From: Myxococcales bacterium UBA1660
Lineage (GTDB): Bacteria; Myxococcota_A; Polyangia; Polyangiales; Houyiibacteriaceae
Assembly: GCA_002320815.1 (NCBI GenBank)
Contig: DCLA01000002.1
Location: 103,795 to 167,794 of the forward strand
Length of the DNA: 64,000 bases
Direction of reading: 5' to 3'
The notes under the pieces are model-generated. The model did not search any database and was not told the origin of the DNA. It was given only the letters and a program-made list of their open reading frames with translations. The translations under genes were made by a program, and so were the position numbers. Below, piece by piece: positions 9,746 to 18,112 of this stretch. How positions within the stretch are numbered: position 1 is the stretch's first letter; the number at the start of each line of letters is the position of its first letter.

Positions 9746-10491
9746 TGTTCCGACTCGACGGAAAGGTCGCCCTCGTCACGGGCGGCACCCGCGGCATCGG
9801 CCGCTCCTGCTCCGAGCTCCTCGCCCAGGCCGGCGCGCGGGTGGTCATGGCCTACCGCGGCAACGCCGAGGCGGCCCAGGAAGCCGTCGCCGCCATCGAG
9901 GCCGCGGGCGGCCAAGCCGAGGCCGTCCAGCTCGACGTGGCCGACGGCGCCGCGGTCGACGCGGTGATCAAGGACGTCACCAAGCGCCTCGGCGGCTTGG
10001 ACATCCTGGTCAACAACGCCGGCATCGCCCGGGACCAGCTCCTGCTCCGGGTGAAGCAGGACGAGATCGACCAGACCTTCGCCACCAACGTGGCCGGCGC
10101 CATCTACTGCGCCAAGGCGGCCATCCGCCCCATGATGCGGGCCAAGGCTGGCCGGATCATCAACCTCTCCAGCGTCGTCGGCGAGACCGGCAACCCCGGT
10201 CAGGTCGTCTACTCCGCCAGCAAGGCCGCCCTGCTCGGGTTGACGAAGACGCTGGCTCGGGAGTACGCCTCGCGCGGCATCACCGTGAACGCGGTGGCGC
10301 CCGGGTACATCGACACCGACATGACGTCTTCGCTCTCGGACGAGATCAAGGAGGGGATCGTCTCCTCCACCCCGCTGGGGCGCGTCGGTCGCCCCGAAGA
10401 GGTCGCCGCCGCGGTCCTCTTCCTCGCCAGCGACGAGGCCGGCTACGTCACCGGACAGACCATTCGGGTCAACGGGGGCATGTACGTCTGA
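9745..10491 (+). CDS. fabG: 3-oxoacyl-[acyl-carrier-protein] reductase
   Basis: A 248-residue short-chain dehydrogenase that reduces 3-oxoacyl-ACP with NADPH in fatty acid elongation. The Rossmann motif is TGGTRGIG (residues 12-19) and the NNAG motif is near 90. The catalytic triad is Ser in INLSSVVGETG, then YSASKAA. The FabG-typical end YVTGQTIRVNGGMYV is intact. The start was chosen at 9745 because it is coupled to the DUF177 stop. acpP and fabF follow in order, so this is a fatty acid synthesis operon. Confidence 0.95.
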   Translation: MFRLDGKVALVTGGTRGIGRSCSELLAQAGARVVMAYRGNAEAAQEAVAAIEAAGGQAEAVQLDVADGAAVDAVIKDVTKRLGGLDILVNNAGIARDQLLLRVKQDEIDQTFATNVAGAIYCAKAAIRPMMRAKAGRIINLSSVVGETGNPGQVVYSASKAALLGLTKTLAREYASRGITVNAVAPGYIDTDMTSSLSDEIKEGIVSSTPLGRVGRPEEVAAAVLFLASDEAGYVTGQTIRVNGGMYV

Positions 10492-10555
10492 GCTCCCGCT
10501 CGGGCGTCTTCAACCAGTTCCACGGCTCAAGCGAGTCGTCTTTCGGAGGAAATCA

Positions 10556-10789
10556 ATGGAAATCGCCGAGAAGGTCAAAGAGATCATTTCGCAGCAGCTC
10601 GACGTCGACACGGACAACATCAAAGACGATGCGTCCTTCATCGACGACCTCGGGGCCGACTCGCTGGCCATCGTGGAGCTCGTCCTCGCGTTCGAGGAGC
10701 AGTTCGAGATCGACATCCCCGACGAGGACACGGAGAAGATCCGTACCGTCGGCGACGCCGTCTCGTACATCAAGGAGCACTCCAACTGA
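10556..10789 (+). CDS. acpP: Acyl carrier protein
   Basis: A 77-residue acidic helical protein that carries fatty acyl chains on a 4'-phosphopantetheine arm. The attachment Ser is in LGADSLAIVELV (about residue 38); most bacterial ACPs have DSLDTVEL, so Ala-Ile replaces Asp-Thr. A strong Shine-Dalgarno sequence (GGAGGA at 10545-10550) precedes the ATG, fitting a highly expressed small protein. It lies between fabG and fabF as is usual. Confidence 0.96.
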   Translation: MEIAEKVKEIISQQLDVDTDNIKDDASFIDDLGADSLAIVELVLAFEEQFEIDIPDEDTEKIRTVGDAVSYIKEHSN

Positions 10790-10845
10790 GTCCGCCGCCG
10801 CCGACGTTCGTCGGCGGCATCCACGCGGGTGAAGGGACAGCAGCG

Positions 10846-12090
10846 ATGAAACGGGTCGTGGTCACCGGCCTCGGGGCGGTCAGCCCCTGCGGGCGAGACA
10901 TCGAGTCCAGTTGGTCGTCCGCCGTAGCGGGCAAGAGTGGCATCGAGCGGATCGAGCTCTTCGATCCGACCGACTACGCCTCGCAGATCGCTGGTGAGTG
11001 CCGGGAGTTCGATCCCGAGCAGTACATCGAGAAGCGTCGTCTCCGGGAGATGGCGCGTTTCGTCCACCTGGCCATGGGCGCCAGCCAGCAGGCCATCGAG
11101 CGCTCCGGCCTCGACCCGCAGACCGACGAAGAGCGGGAGCGGGTGGGCACCTTCATCGGTGTCGGCTTCTGCGGCATGGAGGTCGTCGAAGAGCAGCACT
11201 CGCGGCTCGTCGACAAGGGACCCCGCCGGGTCAGCCCCTACTTCATCCCCTCGGCGATTTCGAACATGGCCCCCGGCCAGGTCTCGATGCGCTGGGGCTA
11301 CAAGGGGCCCAGCTTCACCACCACCAGCGCGTGCTCCAGCGGAGCGCACGCCATCGGTGAGGCCGCGCGCTGGATCCAGCGCGGCGCCATCGACGCCGCC
11401 GTCGCCGGCGGCGCCGAGGCCAGCGTGACGCCCCTGGGCGTCGCAGGGTTCGCGTCCATGCGGGCCCTCTCGAAGCGGAACGACGCGCCCCACGAGGCGA
11501 GCCGACCCTTCGACGCCGGCCGCGATGGCTTCGTCATCGCCGAAGGCGCCGGCGTGGTGGTCCTCGAGTCCCTCGAGTCCGCCCAGAAGCGCGGCGCGCC
11601 CATCCTGGCCGAGGTCATCGGCTACGGCGCGACCGCCGACGCCTACCACCTGACCCAGCCCGCGCCGGAAGGCGAGGGCGCCCAGCGGGCGATGAAGCAG
11701 GCGCTGAACGACGCCCGCATCTCGGCGGCGGACGTGGACTACATCAACGCCCACGGCACCTCGACGCCCACCGGCGACGTGCAGGAGCTCCAGGCGATCC
11801 GCAGCGTCTTCGGCAGCCACGCCCAGGACGGTCTGTTGATCAGCTCCACCAAGAGCGTCACCGGCCACCTCCTCGGAGCGGCCGGCGGTCTCGAGGCCGT
11901 CTTCGCGGTCAAGTCCATCGTGGACTCGGTCGCCCCGCCCACCATCAACCTCACGGACCCGGATCCGGCCTGCGAGGGCCTGGACCTGGTGCCCAACGAG
12001 GCGCGGCAGGCGAAGATCAAGGTCGCCCTGAACAACTCGTTCGGCTTCGGCGGCACGAACGTGAGCCTGATCTTCCGCGGGATGCAGTGA
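10846..12090 (+). CDS. fabF: Beta-ketoacyl-[acyl-carrier-protein] synthase II
   Basis: A 414-residue condensing enzyme that extends acyl-ACP with malonyl-ACP. The nucleophile Cys lies in TTTSACSSGAHAIGEA (about residue 165). The two active-site His residues are in NAHGTSTPTGD and in KSVTGHLLGAAGG. The C-terminal NNSFGFGGTN motif is present. Length is standard. Its TGA overlaps the GTG start of rpiB by four bases, showing translational coupling. Confidence 0.96.
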   Translation: MKRVVVTGLGAVSPCGRDIESSWSSAVAGKSGIERIELFDPTDYASQIAGECREFDPEQYIEKRRLREMARFVHLAMGASQQAIERSGLDPQTDEERERVGTFIGVGFCGMEVVEEQHSRLVDKGPRRVSPYFIPSAISNMAPGQVSMRWGYKGPSFTTTSACSSGAHAIGEAARWIQRGAIDAAVAGGAEASVTPLGVAGFASMRALSKRNDAPHEASRPFDAGRDGFVIAEGAGVVVLESLESAQKRGAPILAEVIGYGATADAYHLTQPAPEGEGAQRAMKQALNDARISAADVDYINAHGTSTPTGDVQELQAIRSVFGSHAQDGLLISSTKSVTGHLLGAAGGLEAVFAVKSIVDSVAPPTINLTDPDPACEGLDLVPNEARQAKIKVALNNSFGFGGTNVSLIFRGMQ

Positions 12091-12515
12091 AGGTCTTCCT
12101 CGGCGCGGACCACGCGGGCTTCGCCCTCAAGGAGGTCCTCGAGCAGGCGCTCGAGGAGCTCGGGCACGAGGCCGTCGATCTGGGGACCCACGACACCGAG
12201 CGCGTGGACTACCCGGACTACGGTCACCGCGTGGCCGAGGCCGTCCTCGCCCACGAGGGCAGCCTCGGGGTCCTGGTCTGCGGCAGCGGCATCGGGATCT
12301 CCATCGCCGCCAACCGGCACCCCGGCGTCCGCGCCGCGCTCTGCCACGACGGCTACAGCGCCCGCATGAGCCGCGCCCACAACGACGCCAACGTGCTCTG
12401 CATGGGCGCCCGGGTCGTGGGCGAGGGGCTCGCGCGCGATGTCCTCGAGTCGTTCCTCGGTGGCTCCTTCGAGGGGGGGCGACACGCCGACCGCGTCGCC
12501 AAGATCGACCGGTGA
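12087..12515 (+). CDS. rpiB: Ribose-5-phosphate isomerase B
   Basis: A 142-residue RpiB-type isomerase interconverting ribose 5-phosphate and ribulose 5-phosphate. It shows the family motifs GADHAGF at the N-terminus, DYPDYG near residue 46 and the VCGSGIGISIAANR loop with the catalytic Cys near 69. HDGYSARMSRAHNDANVLCMGAR is split over the next strand and helix. The GTG start overlaps fabF. Neighbourhood of fabF with rpiB is common in deltaproteobacteria. Confidence 0.95.
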   Translation: MKVFLGADHAGFALKEVLEQALEELGHEAVDLGTHDTERVDYPDYGHRVAEAVLAHEGSLGVLVCGSGIGISIAANRHPGVRAALCHDGYSARMSRAHNDANVLCMGARVVGEGLARDVLESFLGGSFEGGRHADRVAKIDR

Positions 12516-12703
12516 AGCTCGTCCTCGGCGAAGAGTTCCGGGCCGAAGAGGCGCGCTACGATCTCCGCTGGAACTGCGAGGACTGCACCCGCTTCGACCC
12601 GGAGGGGGTGCGTTGTGCGCACGGGTATCCCATCGCTACCCACCAGCGGGCGGGAAAGCGCACCGAAGACCTCACCTTCTGCAAAGAGTTCGAGGCGCGC
12701 TGA
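12512..12703 (+). CDS. Four-cysteine miniprotein
   Basis: A 63-residue protein whose GTG start overlaps the rpiB stop (GTGA), so it is probably the last gene of the fab-rpiB operon. It carries four cysteines: C22 and C25 in NCEDCTRFD, C35 in RCAHGYP, and C57 in TFCKEFE. The spacing (CxxC-x9-C-x21-C) could bind zinc or an iron-sulfur cluster. I recognise no named family. The regular operon overlap and cysteine spacing argue that it is real. Confidence 0.75.
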   Translation: MKLVLGEEFRAEEARYDLRWNCEDCTRFDPEGVRCAHGYPIATHQRAGKRTEDLTFCKEFEAR

Positions 12704-12707
12704 CGCG

Positions 12708-12723
12708 ACGGCCGCGCGGCCGT
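12708..12723. terminator. Palindromic hairpin after the fab-rpiB operon
   Basis: A perfect 16-base palindrome ACGGCCGCGCGGCCGT lies 5 bases after the stop at 12703 and is followed by TTGT. It probably ends the fab-rpiB transcript. Confidence 0.5.
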
Positions 12724-12739
12724 TGTATCCTCTCCCTCG

Positions 12740-14359
12740 GTGAGGGACTCGCAACCGTCGGTGCGCGCACCGCTTCAGGCCGCCCTGAAGCGGGAGATGC
12801 ATGCGCTCGATCTCTTCGCCGTCCGCGCGTGGCTGGCGTCGTCGGCGCTGGGCGCCGGGCTCGGCGCCTTCATCGCCGCGACGGCGTCGATGGAGCTCGG
12901 CCTCGCCGGCTGCGCGGTGGCCGGGCCCTACGCGCTCTGGTTCGCCTTCGTGCATCAGCGGCTGCTGGCGGGGCCCATCTCGCCCGGCCTCGACCTGGTG
13001 AACTCGGTGATCGAGGGCAGCCTCACCTGGGTGCTCTTCCTGGTCATCCTCTTCGTCCAGGGAGCGCCCTACGCGTTGGCGTCGTGGGTCCCGCCCATGT
13101 TCTTCGCGCTCACGGTCTTCGGCCTCACCCTGCGGATGCGCGCGCGGGCGGCGGTGATCACCGGCGTCGTCGGCGCCGTCGTCTTCCTCGGCGCGCACTT
13201 GCTCCTCGCGCGACCGCGGATGCCGGCGGAGCTCGCGGACCTGGTGATCTTCGGGATGGGCGTGCAGCTCTCCCGGACCTTCACGCTGGTCGCGTTGGGC
13301 GTCCTGGCCGCGATGGCGGTGGGGAGCCTGCGGCGGGCCATCGGACGCGCGGAGGTCTCGGCCCGGGAGCACGACCTCTTCGGCAAGTACCGCCTGGTCC
13401 GCGAGATCGCCAAAGGCGGGATGGCCGCGGTCTTCGAGGCCCAGTACTGCCCCGAAGGTGGCTTCGAGCGGAAGGTGGCCATCAAGCGCATCCACCCGCA
13501 CCTGGCCGAGCAGGAGAAGTTCGTGGACTTCTTCCGCTCGGAGGCGGCGATCAGCTCGCGGCTCAGCCACCCGAACATCGTGGTCGTCTTGGACTTCGGG
13601 CGCGTGGACGGGAAGTACTTCCTGAGCATGGAGTACGTGGACGGCGCCACCCTCCACGCGCTGACGCGCGAGGACCCCGAGCCGCTGCCGGTGGGCGTCG
13701 TGGCGGCCATCGGAATGGAGATGCTCGCTGGTCTACAACACGCCCACCAGGGCGCCCTGGGGGCCGACGGTCGACCGCTCCACGTGGTGCATCGCGACCT
13801 CTGCCCACAGAACGTGCTGGTCTCCACCAACGGCGAGGTGAAGATCAGCGACTTCGGGGTCGCCCGGGCGCTGCGGGACTCGGGCACCGATCAGACGAAC
13901 ACCGTGGTCGGGCACCTGGCTTACATCTCGCCGGAGCAGGCCAGCGGCGAGGCCGTCGACATGCGCTCGGACCTCTTCGCGCTGGGGGTGATTCTCTGGG
14001 AGCTCCTGGCGGGGCGCTCCCTCTTCCGACGGGACAACGATGCGGCGACGCTCGCGGCGCTGATGTACGACCCGATCCCCGATCTCGGCCGGGCGACCGT
14101 GGACCCCGCTTGGGACGTGTTCCTGGGCAAGTCGCTCGCCCGGGACCCGGCGCGGCGTTTTCCCGACGCCGGCCGCATGGCCGCGGCGCTGGCGGAGCTC
14201 CCCGGCGCCGACGATCCGGCCGCGTTGGGCGCGCTCGCGCAGCGCGTCCGCGCCCACGTGGCCCGGGTGCGCCCCGAGGCCCCCCTCGGTGACGACGCCG
14301 AGACCCGGGTCGAGCCCAAGCTCCCCACGGGCCGCCACCACGCGCTCACCCTCGAGTGA
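12740..14359 (+). CDS. Membrane-tethered serine/threonine protein kinase
   Basis: A 539-residue protein. Residues 30-195 carry five or six transmembrane helices, and the kinase domain lies at 216-490. The glycine loop is IAKGGMAAVFEA (about 223), the ATP lysine is K249 in KVAIKRIH, and the C-helix Glu is near 268. The catalytic loop is HRDLCPQN (351-358) and the metal site is DFG at 371. Cys stands where canonical kinases have Lys (HRDLKPxN); Ser or Cys variants of this loop are frequent in myxobacterial kinases and are usually thought active. Unusually, the membrane part precedes the kinase; in most relatives a single helix follows it. GTG start. Confidence 0.92.
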   Translation: MRDSQPSVRAPLQAALKREMHALDLFAVRAWLASSALGAGLGAFIAATASMELGLAGCAVAGPYALWFAFVHQRLLAGPISPGLDLVNSVIEGSLTWVLFLVILFVQGAPYALASWVPPMFFALTVFGLTLRMRARAAVITGVVGAVVFLGAHLLLARPRMPAELADLVIFGMGVQLSRTFTLVALGVLAAMAVGSLRRAIGRAEVSAREHDLFGKYRLVREIAKGGMAAVFEAQYCPEGGFERKVAIKRIHPHLAEQEKFVDFFRSEAAISSRLSHPNIVVVLDFGRVDGKYFLSMEYVDGATLHALTREDPEPLPVGVVAAIGMEMLAGLQHAHQGALGADGRPLHVVHRDLCPQNVLVSTNGEVKISDFGVARALRDSGTDQTNTVVGHLAYISPEQASGEAVDMRSDLFALGVILWELLAGRSLFRRDNDAATLAALMYDPIPDLGRATVDPAWDVFLGKSLARDPARRFPDAGRMAAALAELPGADDPAALGALAQRVRAHVARVRPEAPLGDDAETRVEPKLPTGRHHALTLE

Positions 14360-14412
14360 CCTTCGGCGAGGCCGGCGCGAGCGCTCTCCCCCGGGGCGAG
14401 TAAGCTGCATCG

Positions 14413-14880
14413 ATGAGCGAGCTGACCCATCTCGACGAGCACGGCCGCGCCCGGATGGTGGACGTGGGCGACAAGCCCATCACCGCCCGGGAGGCTCGGG
14501 CGAGCGCCCGACTGCGCATGGCGCCCGAGACCCTGGAGGCCCTCCGCGCCGGGACCACCAAGAAGGGCGACGCGTTGGCCACGGCGCGGATCGCCGGCAT
14601 CCAAGCCGCCAAGCGGACCCCGGAGCTCATCCCGCTCTGCCACACCATCGCGCTCACCAAGGTGGAGGTGCGCTTCGAGCTCCGAGCGGACGGAGTGGCC
14701 ATCGAAACGGTGGCGCGCTGCGCCGATCGCACCGGCGTGGAGATGGAGGCGCTGACGGCGGCCAGCGTCGCCGCGCTGACCCTCTACGACATGCTCAAGG
14801 CGATGGACCGCGGGATGGTGATCGAGGCCGTTCAGCTCGAGGCCAAGAGCGGCGGTCGCTCCGGGGACTGGCACCGGTGA
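14413..14880 (+). CDS. moaC: Cyclic pyranopterin monophosphate synthase
   Basis: A 155-residue MoaC. It converts the MoaA product to cyclic pyranopterin monophosphate in molybdenum cofactor synthesis. Signature stretches are ARMVDVGDKP near the N-terminus, LIPLCHTIAL near 77, GVEMEALTAAS near 112 and YDMLKAMDRGM near 126. Length is normal. No other moa or moe genes lie in the window. Its stop overlaps the GTG of the next lipoprotein gene. Confidence 0.96.
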   Translation: MSELTHLDEHGRARMVDVGDKPITAREARASARLRMAPETLEALRAGTTKKGDALATARIAGIQAAKRTPELIPLCHTIALTKVEVRFELRADGVAIETVARCADRTGVEMEALTAASVAALTLYDMLKAMDRGMVIEAVQLEAKSGGRSGDWHR

Positions 14881-16031
14881 GGGCGCCGCTCTCGGTGGCG
14901 CTCGTGCTCGCGCTCGCCTGCGGGGACGACGACGAAGCCGCCCCGGCGACGGCCGAGCCCGCGACCGAGGAACCGGCTGCCGCGCGCGCGCCGCTGCCGG
15001 CGCCGGAGCCCATGGTGGTGGCCGGGGCCCAGACCCTGATCGTCGCCGGCGAGGACGTCCTCTGGTTCGTCGGGGGCCCGCCCCGGAGCGGGGGCGGACT
15101 CCGCGTGCGAACCTTGGGTCCCCTGGGGCAGGCCGAAGGTCCCTGGCGCGACGTGGTACCGGCGGTGAGTGGCCAGCCGGGGAGCGCCCCCCACGTCGTC
15201 GAGGTCGCGGCGGTGATGGAGGCCGACCGATTGGCGGTGGCCTGGGTGGAACGCGACCAGCTCACGGTGCGTACCCGGGCGGCGCGCGGCGACGCCGGTG
15301 GGCGCGCCTTCGGGCGCCCCTTGGAGTTGCCCGAGCGGCCCTTCGATCCCCAGGCCGCGGCGCGCGGGAGCGTGGCGGTCGAGGCCGTCGACGGGCACGT
15401 GGACGTGCTCTTCCGCGAGGCCGACGGCCCCTGTGAAGCGAGCGGGTCCACCCGCTGCAGCCGTTTCGCGCGGACGCGGCTGGGGGAGGGCGCGCCCTCC
15501 CGGGGACTGGGGTGGTCGCTGCCCGAGCCCTGTCCGGCGCCGCTCGTGGGCGCGCTCACCTTCGAGGGGGTCGACCACCACGCGCTCTGCGCGGTCGAAG
15601 AGGGCCAGCCCACCACCACGGTCTTCGGGGTGCAGTTCGAGCCCCAGTACGCCCACGCGGAGAAGGTCTTGCCAGGCTGCACGCCGGTGGGGCTCGCGCC
15701 CTTCGCGGGGGCGGTCGCCCTCACCGGCGACTGCCCCGACGCGCGACGCGGGGTCTTGGTCCGCGACGTCGGGCGCTCGCTGCAGCCCATGGAGGGACCC
15801 GAGGTGCGCTGCGACCAGGGGCGCCCGGTGGTCCGCTGGGGCGCCCACGAAGAGACCCTCGCCGCGCCCCGGGGCGACCTGGGGCCACTCCTGCCCGCGG
15901 CCCTCGCGAGCGCGGAGGACGTGGCCGTGTGGACCGGCGAGGCCCTCCTGGTCGCCCACGCGCGGGAGGGCGAGGCGACCATCCGCCGCTTCGCCTGCGA
16001 CCGGGGGACCTTCGCCCGCACCGACGGTTAG
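14877..16031 (+). CDS. Lipoprotein of unknown function
   Basis: A 384-residue protein beginning at GTG 14877 (GTGA overlap with moaC). The signal peptide ends in VLALACGDDD, a good lipobox followed by an acidic linker rich in Ala, Pro and Glu. The mature region alternates short beta strands and turns (AGEDVLWFVG, VAVEAVDGHVDVLF, GEALLVAHARE), like a beta-propeller. It has several scattered cysteines that could form disulfides. I do not recognise a family. The next gene is another lipoprotein. Confidence 0.75.
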   Translation: MRAPLSVALVLALACGDDDEAAPATAEPATEEPAAARAPLPAPEPMVVAGAQTLIVAGEDVLWFVGGPPRSGGGLRVRTLGPLGQAEGPWRDVVPAVSGQPGSAPHVVEVAAVMEADRLAVAWVERDQLTVRTRAARGDAGGRAFGRPLELPERPFDPQAAARGSVAVEAVDGHVDVLFREADGPCEASGSTRCSRFARTRLGEGAPSRGLGWSLPEPCPAPLVGALTFEGVDHHALCAVEEGQPTTTVFGVQFEPQYAHAEKVLPGCTPVGLAPFAGAVALTGDCPDARRGVLVRDVGRSLQPMEGPEVRCDQGRPVVRWGAHEETLAAPRGDLGPLLPAALASAEDVAVWTGEALLVAHAREGEATIRRFACDRGTFARTDG

Positions 16032-16066
16032 GGCCCCGGGGGCGGCGCTGGCCTACGCTGCCGCCG

Positions 16067-18013
16067 ATGGGACGGTGGCTCTGGGTGTGGGCGCTGCTCT
16101 TCGGGGCGGCGTGTGGTGACGACGACGGCGGGCGGCCGGCCGACATGGGCGGCCTGGACGCCGCGGCGCCGGACCTCGGGCCGAGCTGCACCGAGCTCAC
16201 CTGGGACCCGGCGACGGGGCTCTTCGCGCGCTGGCCGGAGCCGCTCCTGCTCCGCGAGGACCCGGCGACGGGCACCGGGTTCCGGCTCACGGTCGACGAA
16301 GAGCGCTGGGGCCCGACCTTCACCGCCATCCGCGGCTACGAGCCGGTGTTCACCGAGGATCTGCCCACCCTCGACGGCTTCGGCGCGAACGCGCAGGCGT
16401 TCTTCCAGTTCGGGCGCCCGTTCGACGAGACCCGCTTGCCCTCGGGGGCCACCGGGGAGGTCGGTTCCGGGGTGGGGCTGGTGGTGCTCGGCGAGAGACC
16501 CCGGCTCGAGCCGGTCCTGCTGGAGACCGGCGACTCGGGGAGCACGCTCTTCCTGGCGCCGATGCATCCCTTGCCCGAGGGCACCTGGGTCGCCGCCTTC
16601 GTCACCCGGGACCTCACCGACGCCGCCGGCGGCTGCCTCGAACCTTCGCCGGCGATGGAGGGCCTCCTCGCCGACGCCGACGCGGGCGCTTCGCCGGACG
16701 CCGACGCGCTCGCCGCGCTGCGGACCCTCGGGGTCATCGACACCGCGGCCGAGGTCGTCGCGCTCAGCACCTTTCCGGTGCAGACGCTCACCGACGACTC
16801 TCGGACCATCGCCGCCGACATCGCCGCCCGGGGCGCGGACCCCATCGGGGTCACCGAGTGCATCGCCGAAGAGCGCTGGCGGCGCTGCGAGGGCACGTTC
16901 GACGCCATCGACTATCGCGGCCCCGACGAGATCCTCCTGCGCGACCCCGGGGACCCACTGGAGACCGACACCGTCTACACGCTGCCCTTCACCGTCTGGT
17001 TCCCGAACGAGCCGGCCCCGGGGCCCCTGCCGACGGTGGTCTGGGGATCCGGTCTCGGCAGCGGCCGGGGGCAGGGCGCCGCCCTGGCCGAGTTCGCCGT
17101 CCCCGAGGGCTACGCGGTCATCGCCATCGACCCGGTCAGTCACGGCGAGCACCCCGCGGTCCCCGAGGGCGAGCCCGGCGAGGACCTCGCCGCGGTCCTC
17201 CGCTTCTTCACCCTCACCTACGACCCGCCGGACCGGCAGCTCGCGCCCCTCATCCTGCGCGAACACTGGCGTCAGTCGACCTACGACAAGCTGCAGCTCG
17301 TCGAGCGGATCCAGGCGGGCATCGATCTCGACGACGACGGGGTCGCCGACCTCGACGGCGAGCGCCTCTCGTATCTCGGGGTGAGCCTGGGGGGCATCAT
17401 GGGCGTCGAGCCCTTGGCGCTCACCGACGCCTTCGACGCCGCGGTCCTGGTGGTCCCGGGCGGCCGCGTCGCGGCCATCATCTCCGACAGCGAGACCTTC
17501 GGTCCCCTGGTCGATCTGGTGCGGCCCCCGGGGGTCAGCGAGGGTCAGGTGAAGCGCTTCTTCCCCATCCTGCAGACCCTGCTGGACCGTGGCGACGCCG
17601 CCACCTACGCGCCCCACGTGCTGGGCGACCGCTTCGACGCCGCGACGCCACCGAGCGTGTTGGCCGGGGTGGTGTTGGACGACGCCATCGTGCCCAACGT
17701 GGCCAATTACACCCTGATGCGGGCCCTGGGCTCGCCCCTGGTGGCCGAGCCTCTCCAGGAAGTCCCCGGCATCGGCGACGCGATCCCCGCGCCGGTGCGA
17801 GGCAACCTGGCCGGCGGCGCGGCCACCGCCGGCTTCCTGCAGTTCGACGTCGTCGAGGACGACGGCGAGGTGGTCCCGGCGACCCACGACAACATCGGCC
17901 GCTCCGGCGTAGGGGTGGCCGCCTGGCTCGCCTTCCTGCGGGCCCACTACGACGACGGCCTGGCGGTCATCGTGGACCCCTACGCGCTGACCGGGCTCGC
18001 CCACGGCGGGTAG
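16067..18013 (+). CDS. Lipoprotein with alpha/beta-hydrolase domain (lipase or esterase-like)
   Basis: A 648-residue lipoprotein: lipobox LFGAACGDDD, then a D/A/P-rich linker. Residues 60-330 form a beta-rich N-terminal domain. From about 330 an alpha/beta-hydrolase fold is visible: TVVWGSGLGSGRG (oxyanion strand), AVIAIDPVSHGEH, the nucleophile elbow LGVSLGG with Ser 440, and a candidate catalytic His 607 in ATHDN. An insertion with DLDDDGVADLDG (about 420-432) looks like a calcium-binding loop. The layout resembles the large exported VolA-type lipases, but substrate is unknown. Start is the ATG at 16067. Confidence 0.8.
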   Translation: MGRWLWVWALLFGAACGDDDGGRPADMGGLDAAAPDLGPSCTELTWDPATGLFARWPEPLLLREDPATGTGFRLTVDEERWGPTFTAIRGYEPVFTEDLPTLDGFGANAQAFFQFGRPFDETRLPSGATGEVGSGVGLVVLGERPRLEPVLLETGDSGSTLFLAPMHPLPEGTWVAAFVTRDLTDAAGGCLEPSPAMEGLLADADAGASPDADALAALRTLGVIDTAAEVVALSTFPVQTLTDDSRTIAADIAARGADPIGVTECIAEERWRRCEGTFDAIDYRGPDEILLRDPGDPLETDTVYTLPFTVWFPNEPAPGPLPTVVWGSGLGSGRGQGAALAEFAVPEGYAVIAIDPVSHGEHPAVPEGEPGEDLAAVLRFFTLTYDPPDRQLAPLILREHWRQSTYDKLQLVERIQAGIDLDDDGVADLDGERLSYLGVSLGGIMGVEPLALTDAFDAAVLVVPGGRVAAIISDSETFGPLVDLVRPPGVSEGQVKRFFPILQTLLDRGDAATYAPHVLGDRFDAATPPSVLAGVVLDDAIVPNVANYTLMRALGSPLVAEPLQEVPGIGDAIPAPVRGNLAGGAATAGFLQFDVVEDDGEVVPATHDNIGRSGVGVAAWLAFLRAHYDDGLAVIVDPYALTGLAHGG

Positions 18014-18020
18014 GGCGCGC

Positions 18021-18045
18021 CGGCTCCGCGCGGGTCCCGGAGCCG
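18021..18045. terminator. GC-rich hairpin after the hydrolase gene
   Basis: CGGCTCCG (18021-18028) pairs with CGGAGCCG (18038-18045) eight bases after the stop at 18013. It likely ends the moaC-lipoprotein transcript ahead of the HMG-CoA lyase gene. Confidence 0.5.
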
Positions 18046-18112
18046 CGCCTCTCGCACGGCAAGCGAGGGGCGTCCTTGACGAAGGGCCGGCAGGTGGTGA
18101 AGGGAGGAGAAC

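Noticed and set aside
9740..9750. A missed rpmF between DUF177 and fabG
   Set aside because: The stop and start overlap by one base, so there is no room.
8029..10491. Single 820-codon frame ending in FabG
   Set aside because: The first two thirds are Arg/Gly-rich antisense-like or out-of-frame sequence over the lipoprotein and DUF177 genes; FabG starts at 9745.
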